This document shows, in pieces, positions 52,801-62,108 of a stretch of 64,000 nucleotides of DNA; position 1 is the first letter of the stretch, and each line of letters opens with the position of its first letter. The stretch covers positions 332,179-396,178 of the forward strand of contig JARFNK010000003.1 of the NCBI GenBank assembly GCA_029167225.1, read 5' to 3'. The DNA comes from Sphingobium arseniciresistens. GTDB taxonomy: Bacteria; Pseudomonadota; Alphaproteobacteria; Sphingomonadales; Sphingomonadaceae. Both the position numbers and the translations under genes were made by a program. The notes below the pieces were generated by a model, which did no database searches, had not been told where the DNA came from, and saw only the letters and a list, made by a program, of their open reading frames with translations.

Positions 52801-54480
52801 TCAACTCGATCGCGTCGGATCGGTCATGGGTTCGGCCATTTCGCGGGGGCCGGGGGCGCGGCTGAAGGGCAGGGACCCTGTCTGCCGCTCGATCATGCGA
52901 TGGACGACGGGTTCCGTGCCGGGCACCCGCAACGTGTTGATGGTGTCGCTGTTCGCCATGTCCGCCTTGGTACGCCGCTGGTTGTGCCGCACATAGTCGA
53001 GCCAGGTGGCGACATGATAGCGCTCCAGCCAGAGCTGCGGATCTGAAAGGTCGCGCATGAGGCTCCAGCCATGTGCGCCGTCGCGCAGCCGGATGCGCCG
53101 CCGTTCGCTCATCGCCGCCAGGAACGGCACGATATTGGCGGTGGGAATGCGGTGTTCGATGGTGATGATGATCGGGCCGCTGCGCGCTTCGACCGGCACC
53201 ATGGTGTCGGGTTCCTGCCACATGCCGAGCGGATCGAGATCCGCATCGCTGATTCGCTGCAGCGGCAGGATCAGGCCGGCGAGCACGCTGAGCAACTGCA
53301 CCACCGCCGCTATTTGCAGCGCGGCGACTGTGCCGTGGGTTTCCGCGATCATGCCGAAGATCCAGCTGCCCGCCGCCATGCCGCCAAAGGCGAACATCTG
53401 GTAGAGTGCCAGCGCGCGTGCCACGACCCAGCGCGGGGAGGCCATCTGGACGCTGACGTTGAACGTCGAGAGCGCCAAAACCCAGCCGGACCCTGCCAGC
53501 GCCAGCGCAAACAGGGCAATGAGGAGGTGGCCGGTGAAAGCCGTGAGCAGTCCGCCTGCGGCAAGGCTGGTGGCGGCGATCCTGACGATTGCCTCGGTTG
53601 AGCAGGCCTTGCGCAGATGGCCGCTGAAAAGCGCGCCGCCGACCGCGCCGATGCCGAAGCTGCCGAGCAGCATGCCATAGGTGAGCGGCCCGCCGGCCAC
53701 GAGATCGCGCGCGATGAGCGGCATCAATGCGGGAATGGCGCTCGCCGCGAAGCCGAAGAGCGCCGCGCGGATGAGTACGATGCGGATATGCGGCGACCGC
53801 GCGACATAGCCGATGCCGGCCGCCATCGCGACGCCCAGCCGCTCGCGCGGCAGCGGGCTGGGCGGCAGGTTGGGGCGCCAGCGGAACAGGACCGTGATCA
53901 GCCCGACATAGCTGACGGCATTCACCAGGAACGCCGCCGCCGCGCCAGCCGCCGCAACAATGACGCCGCCGATCGCCGGGCCCAGGCTGCGCGCGATGTT
54001 GAAGCCCATGCTGTTCAGCGCGATCGCGCCGGGCAGGGCGGGGCGGGGCACCATGTCGCCGACCGACGCCTGCCAGGCCGGGCCGTTGATCGCCGTGCCG
54101 CAGCCGATGAGAAAGGTGAAGATCAACAGCGACCATGGCGTCAACATGCCCAGCCATGCGCCGGCCGAGAGGATGACGGAGACCAGCAGCATGAAGGCCT
54201 GCGCCGCCAGCATCACCTTGCGCCGGTCCAGATTGTCGGCAACCGCGCCGGCCCACAGCGAGAGTAGCATCAGCGGGAGGCTGGTCGATGCCTGCACCAG
54301 CGCGATCATCTGCGGCGAGGAGGCGAGCGACGTCATCATCCAGGATGCGCCGACCGACTGGATCAGCCCGCCGAAGTTCGATGCCATGCTGGAAAACCAC
54401 ACCGCGCGGAAAATCGGTACGGCAAATGGGGAGGGTGAAGGTGAAGCGGCGCGAATGTCCGGTTTGGAGGGGCTGTCCAT
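52801..54480 (-). CDS. MFS exporter of the MFS_3 (TMS-secretion effector) family with C-terminal extension
   Basis: 559 residues from ATG 54480 (AGGAG site). The first 405 residues contain about ten to twelve membrane helices with the MFS motif ADNLDRRKVML in loop 2-3 and RSLGPAIGGVIVA. After residue 410 comes a soluble region of about 150 residues with DGAHGWSLMRDLSDPQLWLERYHVATWLDY and RTKADM segments. This region resembles the ligand-independent C-terminal domain of MFS_3 (PF05977) proteins. The family exports siderophores or drugs; no cargo is evident here. Confidence 0.85.
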   Translation of the reverse strand: MDSPSKPDIRAASPSPSPFAVPIFRAVWFSSMASNFGGLIQSVGASWMMTSLASSPQMIALVQASTSLPLMLLSLWAGAVADNLDRRKVMLAAQAFMLLVSVILSAGAWLGMLTPWSLLIFTFLIGCGTAINGPAWQASVGDMVPRPALPGAIALNSMGFNIARSLGPAIGGVIVAAAGAAAAFLVNAVSYVGLITVLFRWRPNLPPSPLPRERLGVAMAAGIGYVARSPHIRIVLIRAALFGFAASAIPALMPLIARDLVAGGPLTYGMLLGSFGIGAVGGALFSGHLRKACSTEAIVRIAATSLAAGGLLTAFTGHLLIALFALALAGSGWVLALSTFNVSVQMASPRWVVARALALYQMFAFGGMAAGSWIFGMIAETHGTVAALQIAAVVQLLSVLAGLILPLQRISDADLDPLGMWQEPDTMVPVEARSGPIIITIEHRIPTANIVPFLAAMSERRRIRLRDGAHGWSLMRDLSDPQLWLERYHVATWLDYVRHNQRRTKADMANSDTINTLRVPGTEPVVHRMIERQTGSLPFSRAPGPREMAEPMTDPTRSS

Positions 54481-54638
54481 GCGCTCCTAATGCAGGAAGC
54501 GTGGCCCGGTGCCAAACCGCCAACGAAAAAAATGGTGCCGATGTGTTGCCGCCGCCGCCTGTCAATGATCGCGAGTCGCTCATCGCGCGGCAACCACTTC
54601 ACGAGATGCTGCGTTGATGGCCCGAACGGAGACATGCC

Positions 54639-54932
54639 ATGCCACAGGGCGACAAGAGCAGCTATACCGACAAGCAGAAGCACAAGGCCGGCCATATCGA
54701 GAAGGGCTATGAGCAGCGCGGCGTGCCGAGAAAAGAGGCCGAGGCGCGGGCCTGGGCGACGGTGAACAAGGATTCGGGCGGCGGCAACAAATCGGGTTCC
54801 GGCCGTGGCCGCGCCGACACGCATGAGGCCGCCTCACGCGGTGGCCGCGCGCATGCGTCCGGTTCGCCGGAGCAGCGCTCCGCCGCCGCGCGCAAGGGCT
54901 GGGTCACGCGGCGCAAGACGATGGGCGCGTGA
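54639..54932 (+). CDS. Small basic protein, 'plasmid stabilisation/KGG'-like
   Basis: 97 residues, very rich in Gly, Lys, Arg, Ser and Ala, with GVPRKEAEARAWATVNK and a repetitive tail (SGSGRGRADTHEAASRGGRAHASGS) ending in RRKTMGA. It is probably intrinsically disordered and nucleic-acid or stress related; short Gly-rich proteins of this type are often annotated as plasmid stabilisation or general stress proteins. Its stop overlaps the next start as GTGA. GGAGA precedes ATG 54639. Confidence 0.7.
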   Translation: MPQGDKSSYTDKQKHKAGHIEKGYEQRGVPRKEAEARAWATVNKDSGGGNKSGSGRGRADTHEAASRGGRAHASGSPEQRSAAARKGWVTRRKTMGA

Positions 54933-56170
54933 GTATCCCCACCCCGGCCATCGGCCTCACCGAACATCATGACCTGCGCACAGGCAACCCGCCCTGGGAC
55001 GAGAAGGCGTGGCAGCCGCCAGCGGCCGGCGCGCTGCCAGAAGGCCGGGTGGATGTCGCCATCATCGGCAGTGGCATCATGGGATCGATCCTGGCCGAGC
55101 GCCTGAGCGCGGAGGGGCACAGCCTCGCCATTCTCGATCGCCGCCCGCCCGGTTGCGGCAGCACGGCCGCCTCTACGGCGGAGATCATGTGGGCCATGGA
55201 CGTGCCGCTGAGCACGCTCGCGGAACGCATCGGAGAGGCTGAAGCGGCGCGACGCTGGACGCGCGTCTATGCGGCGGTGCGCGCCCTTGGCGCGCGGATC
55301 GATGCGCTCGGGATCGATGCGGCGCGGGTCGACCGGCCGACCGTCTATCTGGCCGGCGGGCTGCTTGACGAAGCCGGCCTGCAACGCGAGCAGGCGATGC
55401 TGGCAAGCCACGGCCTGCCCAGCGCCTATCTGGATGCGGGCGAGATCGCCGGCCGGTTCGGCATCGCGCCGCGCGCCGGGCTCGTCGCCGATGGCGGGTT
55501 CGAGGTCGATCCGGTGCGGCTCAGCCACGCCATGCTGTCATGCGCGATCGGTCGCGGCGCGCATCTGCGCTACCCGTGCGATGTCGTTGCGATCGGCGAG
55601 TCGGCGGACGGGGTACGGCTGGACCTGGCCGATGGCGGGGCACTCTCTGCGGGCGCGGTCATCCTGGCCGGCGGCTATGAGCGTGCAAGCCTGTTTCTGC
55701 CGCCGGCATTTTCTCTGCTGTCGAGCTATGTCATGGCAAGCGCGCCCGGCATCGCTCCGCTCTGGCGCGAGAATGCGATGATCTGGGAAGCATCCGATCC
55801 CTATCTTTATGTCCGCACCACGGCCGATGGCCGGATCGTGGCCGGCGGCGAGGACGAGGAACTGGTCGCGGAGGATGCGCGCGACGCGATGCTGACAGGG
55901 AAGGCTGGCGCCATCGCCGCCAAGCTGGAAGCGATGCTTGGCAGCGGGCCGATCGCCGTCGACCGGCGATGGTGCGCGACCTTCGGCAATTCCCCGGACG
56001 GCCTGCCCGCCATCGGCCGGGCCGCCAATATGCGCAATGTCTGGCTGAGTGCGGGGTTCGGCGGCAACGGCATCGCCTTTGCCGGCCTCGCCGCCGACAT
56101 CCTCTCCGCCGCGCTTGCGGGCAGGGAGGATGTCGATGCGGCGTGCTTCGATCCCTATCGTTTCAGCTGA
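54929..56170 (+). CDS. FAD-dependent oxidoreductase (DAO / GlpO-like family)
   Basis: 413 residues from GTG 54929, overlapping the upstream stop by 4 bp. The dinucleotide-binding motif VAIIGSGIMGSILAERL (about 43-59) is followed by IVAGGEDEE and, at the C-terminus, the substrate-end signature RRWCATFGNSPDGLPAIGR and NVWLSAGFGGNGIAFAGLAADIL (FGGNG). This is the D-amino acid/glycine oxidase (DAO) superfamily. The substrate is not evident; an amine or amino acid is most likely. Confidence 0.88.
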   Translation: MSIPTPAIGLTEHHDLRTGNPPWDEKAWQPPAAGALPEGRVDVAIIGSGIMGSILAERLSAEGHSLAILDRRPPGCGSTAASTAEIMWAMDVPLSTLAERIGEAEAARRWTRVYAAVRALGARIDALGIDAARVDRPTVYLAGGLLDEAGLQREQAMLASHGLPSAYLDAGEIAGRFGIAPRAGLVADGGFEVDPVRLSHAMLSCAIGRGAHLRYPCDVVAIGESADGVRLDLADGGALSAGAVILAGGYERASLFLPPAFSLLSSYVMASAPGIAPLWRENAMIWEASDPYLYVRTTADGRIVAGGEDEELVAEDARDAMLTGKAGAIAAKLEAMLGSGPIAVDRRWCATFGNSPDGLPAIGRAANMRNVWLSAGFGGNGIAFAGLAADILSAALAGREDVDAACFDPYRFS

Positions 56171-56188
56171 AGGCGTATTGGTTGGGCG

Positions 56189-58306
56189 TTACAGCGAGAA
56201 GCGGGCCGTGACGCGCAGGTCGCGCCCGGCCAGCGGCGCATAGTCCTTCAGGAAGCTCACATGACGGCGTGCCGCCACGTCGAAGATGTTGTTGGCCGAC
56301 AGGGTGAGGCTCATGCGAGGATTGTCCTTGAACGGCTTCACCACAAGCGATGCGTTGACCAACGTGAAGGCGTCGGTATCCGTCTCGGTCGCCGCGATCC
56401 TGTCCGGTGCGAAGCTGTGTTCCGTCTCGAAGCGCGCCGTCAGGCGGCTGCCCTGCAGTTCCACGCCGCCCAGCAGGCGCATCGGCGGGATGCGCGGCGC
56501 GGGACCGGAACCGATGATGGTGGCATGGACATAGTCGGCCACGCCATCGACGTTCAGCGCATAGTCCCCAAACTGGGCGAGCTTCAGCGTGCCTTCCGCC
56601 TCGAACCCGTAATAGCGGGCGCTGGCCTGGGAATAGGCATAGCAGGGAAATTCCAGGTCCGCGCCGCCGTTCACCGCCTGACAGGCGCTGTCGGGGGCCA
56701 GCGCGTCATAGATGTAGCCGCTGAACCAGTTGTGATAGGCAGAGAGGGACACGGTATAGCCAGTCCCCTGGCCGCGCAGCGTGCCCTCGATACCCCAGCT
56801 CTTTTCCTTGCCGAAGGTCGGATCGCCGACCTCGAAGGCCTGCGTGCCGGCATGGTTGCCGCGCGCATAAAGTTCCTCTGCCGAGGGTGCGCGTTCGGTG
56901 CGCGATGCGTTGATGCCCACGCGCCAGCCCGGCGCGATCTGGTGACTGGCGCCGATCGAGCCGGAAAGCGCATTGAAGCTGCGATCATAGGCCGGGTTGA
57001 ACAGCGTGTCGTCAGCCTCGGCGGTGACGTCCGTATGCTCGAAGCGGGCCCCTGCCTCCAGCCGCGTGTCGCCAAGGTCCAGCGACTGCAGGGTGAAGAC
57101 GCCGAACTGCTGCGTGCGGTTCTTGGGCAGGAATTTCTCCTCGCCCACGACATGGAAATCGCGCACGAACATCTGTGCGCCGATCGCGCCGTCCCAGCCG
57201 CCATGGCGCTTCTGGACCAGCTCCAGCCGGCTTTCGATCGACTGGTTGAAGAAGCGCGTGCCGACGTCGCCGGTATCTTCGATTTCCGCATGCTGATAGT
57301 CGGCCCAGCCGGCCCGCAACCGCACGGAATCGAAGATGTCGCCGCCGGTCGGCACTTCGGCGCGCATGTCGGCGCGGGTCTGCTTCATGTGCAGGCGCAC
57401 GTCTTCGGCCTCTTCGCCCGGCTCCACTGAATAGCGGACGGGGACGCCGTAGAAATTGTCGGTGTGGCTGACGGAAAAGCCCATATTGCCGCCGCCCACG
57501 ATGATCGCGGCGCCGCCTGCGACCTCCCAGTTCTTGGCCGCGCTGTTAGGCAGCTTGCCCTTCAGGTTGGCCAGATCCTCGATCTCCGGGTCGCCGCTGG
57601 CGGCCGCCTGCGCGCGCAGCGCCGGGGTCAGGATATAGGTGCCGGTGTCGAGATCGTCGGTCTTCATCCAGCTGCCGTCGAGGTGCAGCACGATCTTGTC
57701 GCCGACCGGCGCCTCGATCTTGCCCGATGCGGTGCGTTCCTGCGCCGCGCTGCCATAGCCCATGATCCCCTCGACATGGATGGGTTCATCGGGGACGCGG
57801 CGTGGGATGCGGCTGTCGATGACGTTGACGACGCCGCCGATCGCGGAGGAGCCGTAAAGCAGCGCCGCCGGGCCGCGCATCACCTCGATCCGCTGCGCCG
57901 TCAGCGGGTTGATGGCGACGGCATGGTCGACCGAGGTGTTCGACACGTCGAAGCTGCCGATGCCGTCGGTCAGGATGCGTACGCGCTCGCCCTGGAAGCC
58001 GCGCAGCACCGGGCGGGAAGCATTGGGACCGAAGGAGGTCGTGGACACGCCCGGCTGGTGCGCCAGCGTATCGCCGATGGTCGGACGCAGGTCGCGGGTC
58101 AGCTCGTCGCCGGCGAGGATGGACGTGCCGGAAAGGATGTCGCCCTGTCGCCGGGGAATGAGGGCGGTGACGACGATGTCGGTCTGCTGCGGCTCGTGAT
58201 AGCTCTGGTCATCGCCGGCGGCATCAGCGCCATCGGCAGCAAAGGCGGGGGCGACGGACAGGAAGGCAAGACAGGCGGAGCCGGCGAGCAGCGCGGGTCG
58301 GATCAT
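56189..58306 (-). CDS. TonB-dependent receptor, ZnuD-like
   Basis: 705 residues. A signal peptide (about 1-23) is followed by TDIVVTALIPRRQGDIL, a plug with QPGVSTTSFGPNASRPVLRGFQGERVRILTDG and MRGPAALLYGSSAIGGVVNVIDSRIPR, and a barrel ending RVTARFSL. The STTSFGPNASRPVLRG plug pattern is that of the ZnuD/zinc-heme receptor group. Histidine- and acid-rich extracellular loops (HHE-type clusters such as GNHAG and DAAGDDQSYHE in the N-terminal tail) fit metal uptake. The palindrome 58356-58370 lies upstream. Confidence 0.9.
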   Translation of the reverse strand: MIRPALLAGSACLAFLSVAPAFAADGADAAGDDQSYHEPQQTDIVVTALIPRRQGDILSGTSILAGDELTRDLRPTIGDTLAHQPGVSTTSFGPNASRPVLRGFQGERVRILTDGIGSFDVSNTSVDHAVAINPLTAQRIEVMRGPAALLYGSSAIGGVVNVIDSRIPRRVPDEPIHVEGIMGYGSAAQERTASGKIEAPVGDKIVLHLDGSWMKTDDLDTGTYILTPALRAQAAASGDPEIEDLANLKGKLPNSAAKNWEVAGGAAIIVGGGNMGFSVSHTDNFYGVPVRYSVEPGEEAEDVRLHMKQTRADMRAEVPTGGDIFDSVRLRAGWADYQHAEIEDTGDVGTRFFNQSIESRLELVQKRHGGWDGAIGAQMFVRDFHVVGEEKFLPKNRTQQFGVFTLQSLDLGDTRLEAGARFEHTDVTAEADDTLFNPAYDRSFNALSGSIGASHQIAPGWRVGINASRTERAPSAEELYARGNHAGTQAFEVGDPTFGKEKSWGIEGTLRGQGTGYTVSLSAYHNWFSGYIYDALAPDSACQAVNGGADLEFPCYAYSQASARYYGFEAEGTLKLAQFGDYALNVDGVADYVHATIIGSGPAPRIPPMRLLGGVELQGSRLTARFETEHSFAPDRIAATETDTDAFTLVNASLVVKPFKDNPRMSLTLSANNIFDVAARRHVSFLKDYAPLAGRDLRVTARFSL

Positions 58307-58355
58307 GAATCAGGGCCTCTTGGAATGGGGAATGTGCGGGCATCCCTAATGGGGA

Positions 58356-58370
58356 TGATACAGTATATCA
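58356..58370. promoter_or_regulatory. Palindrome upstream of ZnuD-like receptor, possible Zur-type site
   Basis: TGATACAGTATATCA is a 15-bp inverted repeat (TGATA / TATCA) in an AT-rich island 50 bp upstream of the receptor start. Its length and AT-rich arms suit a Zur- or Fur-family site, but it is shorter than the known Zur consensus. Assignment is tentative. Confidence 0.4.
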
Positions 58371-58462
58371 ACTCATTCCAACATTAAATTATTGCAATGC
58401 AGCGCGGATGTGTCACCCAATGAACGAAGCGGCGGCCTGTTCCCGCCACTCCCGGCGAACGT

Positions 58463-59536
58463 TCAGCGAAACAGATATTCCGCAAGCGCGCTGACCAGCG
58501 GATCGTCCCGCATCTCCCGTCGCACCGCCTGCCGGATCTCGACGGGGGGCAGGGGCCTGGCGACGGGCAGGCGGCGGATGCCGAACATCCGGCCGAAATC
58601 GCGCGCCAGCGAGCCGAAGGTGGCGAAATAGCCCGCGCCCTCGCGCACCGCCATCATCACGTCGTACAGATTGTCGCTTTCCAGCACTGGATCGGCAATC
58701 GTCACCCCGGCCATGGTCAGCGCGCGGTCGGTGATCTGGCGCAGCGCATTGTCGGGGTGCAGCAGGATGGGCGCGACGGCGGACAAGTCATCCGCCTGAA
58801 CCCTGTCCATGTCCGCCAGCAGATGATCGACGCCGACATAGAGGGAGATCTGCTCGCTCCAGCCATAGCGCGACTGCAAGGCGTCGGGCTCGCCCAGCGC
58901 GTAGAAATAGGCGATGTCGACGCGGCCATCGGCGAGCATCGGTGCCACCTGCCGGGCGGTGAACGCGCCCAGTTCCAGCGCGATGGCAATGTCGCTGTTC
59001 GTCTGTTCGAATGCGTCCAGCGCTTCCTGGAAATGGCTGAAGATGGCCGGGTGCGCCGCGATCGTGACCTGCTGGGGGCGTGTCGAGGGGGCCTCTGATG
59101 CCGTGTCCGGGGTGAAGGTTTCGGGCGGCTCGACAGCCTCCTCCTGCACGCCGCTGATGGCGGACCAGCGCAGCGGGCGCGCCGATGGGCTATCCTCGAT
59201 CACCGCCGCCGGACGTGTCGGTTCTGCGCTTTCCTCGCCTGGTGCTGCGAGTGTTTCGGGTGTGGTCTCGGCCGGGGCATGTACCTCGTCCCAGGTGTCT
59301 ATGTCGGTCGCGGTCAGCAGCTGCATCGCCTCCACCATCCGGTGCCCCACGGGCGTCAGCCGCGTGTCTTCGCCGAGCGTGTCGAACAGGCGGTGGCCCA
59401 GTCTTTGCTCAAGCCGCTGCATGTCTTGCCGGATGGCATCCCGGCTGACGCCAAGGTCGCTGGCGCAGCGGGAGATGCTGCCGCTCGCGACCATCTGCGC
59501 GAAAATGTCCAGTTGGCGCAGCGTCGGCGTGGTCAT
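58463..59536 (-). CDS. LysR-type regulator with long acidic/proline-rich linker
   Basis: 357 residues from ATG 59536. The N-terminal winged helix is normal: LRQLDIFAQMVASGSISRCASDLGVSRDAIRQDMQRLE (split by family as SISRCASDLGVS and DAIRQDMQRLE), with LGHRLFDTLGEDTRLTPVG. Residues about 80-150 are a Glu/Pro/Thr/Ala-rich, probably disordered insert (AETTPETLAAPGEESAEPTR and similar). The substrate-binding domain resumes with QVTIAAHPAIFSHFQEALDAFEQ. The insert is unusual for LysR proteins. No ribosome site marks the start; ATGs at 59590 and 59599 are possible. It diverges from the TonB receptor-PhoD operon. Confidence 0.82.
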   Translation of the reverse strand: MTTPTLRQLDIFAQMVASGSISRCASDLGVSRDAIRQDMQRLEQRLGHRLFDTLGEDTRLTPVGHRMVEAMQLLTATDIDTWDEVHAPAETTPETLAAPGEESAEPTRPAAVIEDSPSARPLRWSAISGVQEEAVEPPETFTPDTASEAPSTRPQQVTIAAHPAIFSHFQEALDAFEQTNSDIAIALELGAFTARQVAPMLADGRVDIAYFYALGEPDALQSRYGWSEQISLYVGVDHLLADMDRVQADDLSAVAPILLHPDNALRQITDRALTMAGVTIADPVLESDNLYDVMMAVREGAGYFATFGSLARDFGRMFGIRRLPVARPLPPVEIRQAVRREMRDDPLVSALAEYLFR

Positions 59537-59769
59537 GCGATGAAGGATAGGGGAAAAGCGACGGATCGTTAAGCGCTTTGTCCGCCGCATTTCGTTCATG
59601 CGCGTTGATCGTGATCCGCGTGCCGGCGACAAGGCCCGATGGCCTGCGCTATCCCCTTCAGCGAAATGTGACAGCGGCAAATTCAATCTTTCACAAAGCC
59701 TTAACCCGCACGCCTTGGGCCATTCACATAAAGTCGCCAGCAGCATGTCCACCAAAACGGGGACATAAA

Positions 59770-62079
59770 ATGACACGTCGCATGAGCCTTATCGCCATCC
59801 TGCTTGCCGGTGCTTCCGCTGCGCCCGCCATCGCCCGGCCGCTCGCCGAGCCCGCGGCCGCCGAGCCCTTGGACAATAGCAATGGCGAGGATATCCTCGT
59901 CACCGCGCAGAAGATCGAGCAGCGCGCGATGGACGTGCCCATCACCATTTCGACCGCCACCGCCAAGCGGATGCGCGATCTGGGCGTGTCCGACCTTGAC
60001 GAGCTGTCCAACTATATCCCCGGCCTCAACATCCAGGAGCAGAGCGCCAACAATCCCGGCATCGTCATCCGCGGCATCACGTCTGACAGCGGATCGGCGC
60101 AGCAGGCCGCCCGCGTCACCCTCTATTACAATGGTGTCGATGTGTCGCGCTCGCGCGGCTCCTATCAGGACATCTACGACATGGAGCGGATCGAGGTGAT
60201 CAAGGGGCCGCAGGCGACCCTGTTCGGCACCGCATCGGCCGTCGGCGCGATCAGCATGATCTCGGCCCGGCCCCAGCCCGGTTTCTCTGGCGAACTCACC
60301 GCCGGCTATGGCAATTATGACGCAAAGGAGCTGTCCGGCCATCTCAATGCCGGGTCGGACAAGATCGCCGGTCGCATCGCCTTCGCCTGGAAGAAGCGCG
60401 ACGGCTATGTGAACAACCTGTCGACCACGCAGGGCGACCTCTATGCGCGCGACCAGCTGGGCATCCGCGGCTCGCTGCGGCTGACCCCGACCGAGAATTT
60501 CACCGCCGACCTGATCGTCACCTATGACCGCCAGCGCAATTCGGGCACGCCCTTCATCTCAAAGGCGCTGCCGACTTCGCAAGGGCCGGGAAATCCCTTC
60601 GGTTCGGCGAACCTCAGCGGATCGCCGCTTTCTGGTGCCGTTCTGGGCGCTGACAAGTTGGGACTGCACCGCGACGTCTATGACGCCAACCTGACGGTCA
60701 GCTGGGAGCTTGGCGACGATTGGACGCTGACGATGGTCAACGGCTATCGCGATTTCGACAGCAACGAAGTGTTCGATGCCGACGGATCGGCCGCATGGTA
60801 TCTGGAGTTTGCTGAGAAGGCGGTCGGCTGGCAGGCGAGCCACGAAACCCGCTTCGCCTATAATAGCGACCATTTCCGCGGTTCCTTCGGCTGGAACGCC
60901 TTCCGGGAGAAGAACTATCAGCGCGTGCCCTTCTCGACCGAGGAAGGCACCTATCTGCAGTGCGCGGCGCGCGTTGTTCCAGGGCTCGCCTGCATTGCGG
61001 CCAACGGCACCGTCACGGCATCGCAGGCCACTGCGCTCCTGACCAACGGCGCGGCCACGGTCATTCCCTATCAGTCGGTTTATGAAAACCGGGGCAAGAA
61101 TGACAGCTATTCGATGTTCGCCGATGGCACATGGATCGCCACGCCCTCGCTGGAACTGACGGCGGGCGTCCGGGCGCTCATCGAAAAGCGCCGTTCGGGC
61201 TATACCGCCACCGTGCCCAATTCGCGGCTGACCAGCGCGCCGCTCGTCTCCGGACAGCTCGACACCGGTGGCAGCGTATTCAGCACCGAGGATAGCTTCC
61301 AGGCGATCCTGCCGCGCTTCAACATCCTCTATCGCTTTTCGCCAAAGGTGAACGGCTTCGTCACCGTCTCGAAGGGCCGCCGCTCGCCGACGGTCAATCT
61401 CGGCGCAGCGCGGATCAATGGCGTCGTCGCCCCCGCCATCACCCCGATCGCGGCGGAGAATGTGTGGAATTATGAGGGTGGGTTGAAGGGCAGCACCGGC
61501 ATCCTGTCGGGATCGCTCGGCGTCTATTACCAGAAATATGATAATTTCCAGGTCAGCGTCGTCCAGTCCAACGGCGTCGCCCAGACGATGAGCGCCGGGA
61601 CGGCCAGCAATCTGGGCGTCGAGGCCGAAGTCGCGCTGCAGCCGACATCATGGCTCAATATCTTCGCCAATGGCGGCTATATCGACGGCGGTATTGACGA
61701 CAAGGCCTCCAATGGCCGCTTCGCCGGCAACAAGTTCCGCCTGCAGCCCGAGTTCCAGGCCGCGGCCGGCTTCACCATCGACGCGCCGCTGGCTAATGGC
61801 GTGCGCCTGTTCGCCACGCCCAGCGTCACCTATCGCAGCAAGATCTATTTCGAGGTGCCGAACACTGAGGCGATCTCGCAAAAGGCGGTCACGCTGGTCA
61901 ACCTGCGCGCCGGCGTCAGCTTCGCCGATGATCGCTACGAGATCGCCGGCTTCGTCCGCAACCTCACCAACAAGGATTATCTGCTCGACGCCGGCAATAC
62001 CGGCGGCGCCTTCGGCATCCCGACCTTCATTCCGGCGGAGCCGCGCTTCTACGGCGTCCAGCTGACCGGCCGCTTCTGA
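59770..62079 (+). CDS. TonB-dependent receptor, coupled to PhoD phosphatase
   Basis: 769 residues from ATG 59770. A signal peptide (about 1-22) precedes the TonB-box region GEDILVTAQKIEQRAMDVPITIST, typical of sphingomonad receptors. The plug has IPGLNIQEQSANNPGIVIRGITSD and IEVIKGPQATLFGTASAVGAIS; the barrel ends RFYGVQLTGRF. This receptor class (VTAQK-x-EQ-x2-DVP) takes up carbohydrates, organic acids or phosphorylated compounds rather than siderophores. It is followed after 29 bp by phoD, so it probably imports a substrate or product linked to that phosphatase. It diverges from the linker-bearing LysR gene. Confidence 0.93.
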   Translation: MTRRMSLIAILLAGASAAPAIARPLAEPAAAEPLDNSNGEDILVTAQKIEQRAMDVPITISTATAKRMRDLGVSDLDELSNYIPGLNIQEQSANNPGIVIRGITSDSGSAQQAARVTLYYNGVDVSRSRGSYQDIYDMERIEVIKGPQATLFGTASAVGAISMISARPQPGFSGELTAGYGNYDAKELSGHLNAGSDKIAGRIAFAWKKRDGYVNNLSTTQGDLYARDQLGIRGSLRLTPTENFTADLIVTYDRQRNSGTPFISKALPTSQGPGNPFGSANLSGSPLSGAVLGADKLGLHRDVYDANLTVSWELGDDWTLTMVNGYRDFDSNEVFDADGSAAWYLEFAEKAVGWQASHETRFAYNSDHFRGSFGWNAFREKNYQRVPFSTEEGTYLQCAARVVPGLACIAANGTVTASQATALLTNGAATVIPYQSVYENRGKNDSYSMFADGTWIATPSLELTAGVRALIEKRRSGYTATVPNSRLTSAPLVSGQLDTGGSVFSTEDSFQAILPRFNILYRFSPKVNGFVTVSKGRRSPTVNLGAARINGVVAPAITPIAAENVWNYEGGLKGSTGILSGSLGVYYQKYDNFQVSVVQSNGVAQTMSAGTASNLGVEAEVALQPTSWLNIFANGGYIDGGIDDKASNGRFAGNKFRLQPEFQAAAGFTIDAPLANGVRLFATPSVTYRSKIYFEVPNTEAISQKAVTLVNLRAGVSFADDRYEIAGFVRNLTNKDYLLDAGNTGGAFGIPTFIPAEPRFYGVQLTGRF

Positions 62080-62108
62080 TCCTTCCCTCTTCCGAACGGA
62101 GACGTTCC

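Noticed and set aside
52526-54583. 685-residue minus-strand open frame starting near tRNA-Tyr
   Set aside because: It reads antisense through the tRNA and out of frame with the MFS gene; the tail encoded over the tRNA is a common artefact.
59661-59680. Possible Pho box (GTGACAG) upstream of the receptor-phoD operon
   Set aside because: Only one heptamer half is recognisable; the direct repeat at 11-bp spacing expected of a Pho box is absent.
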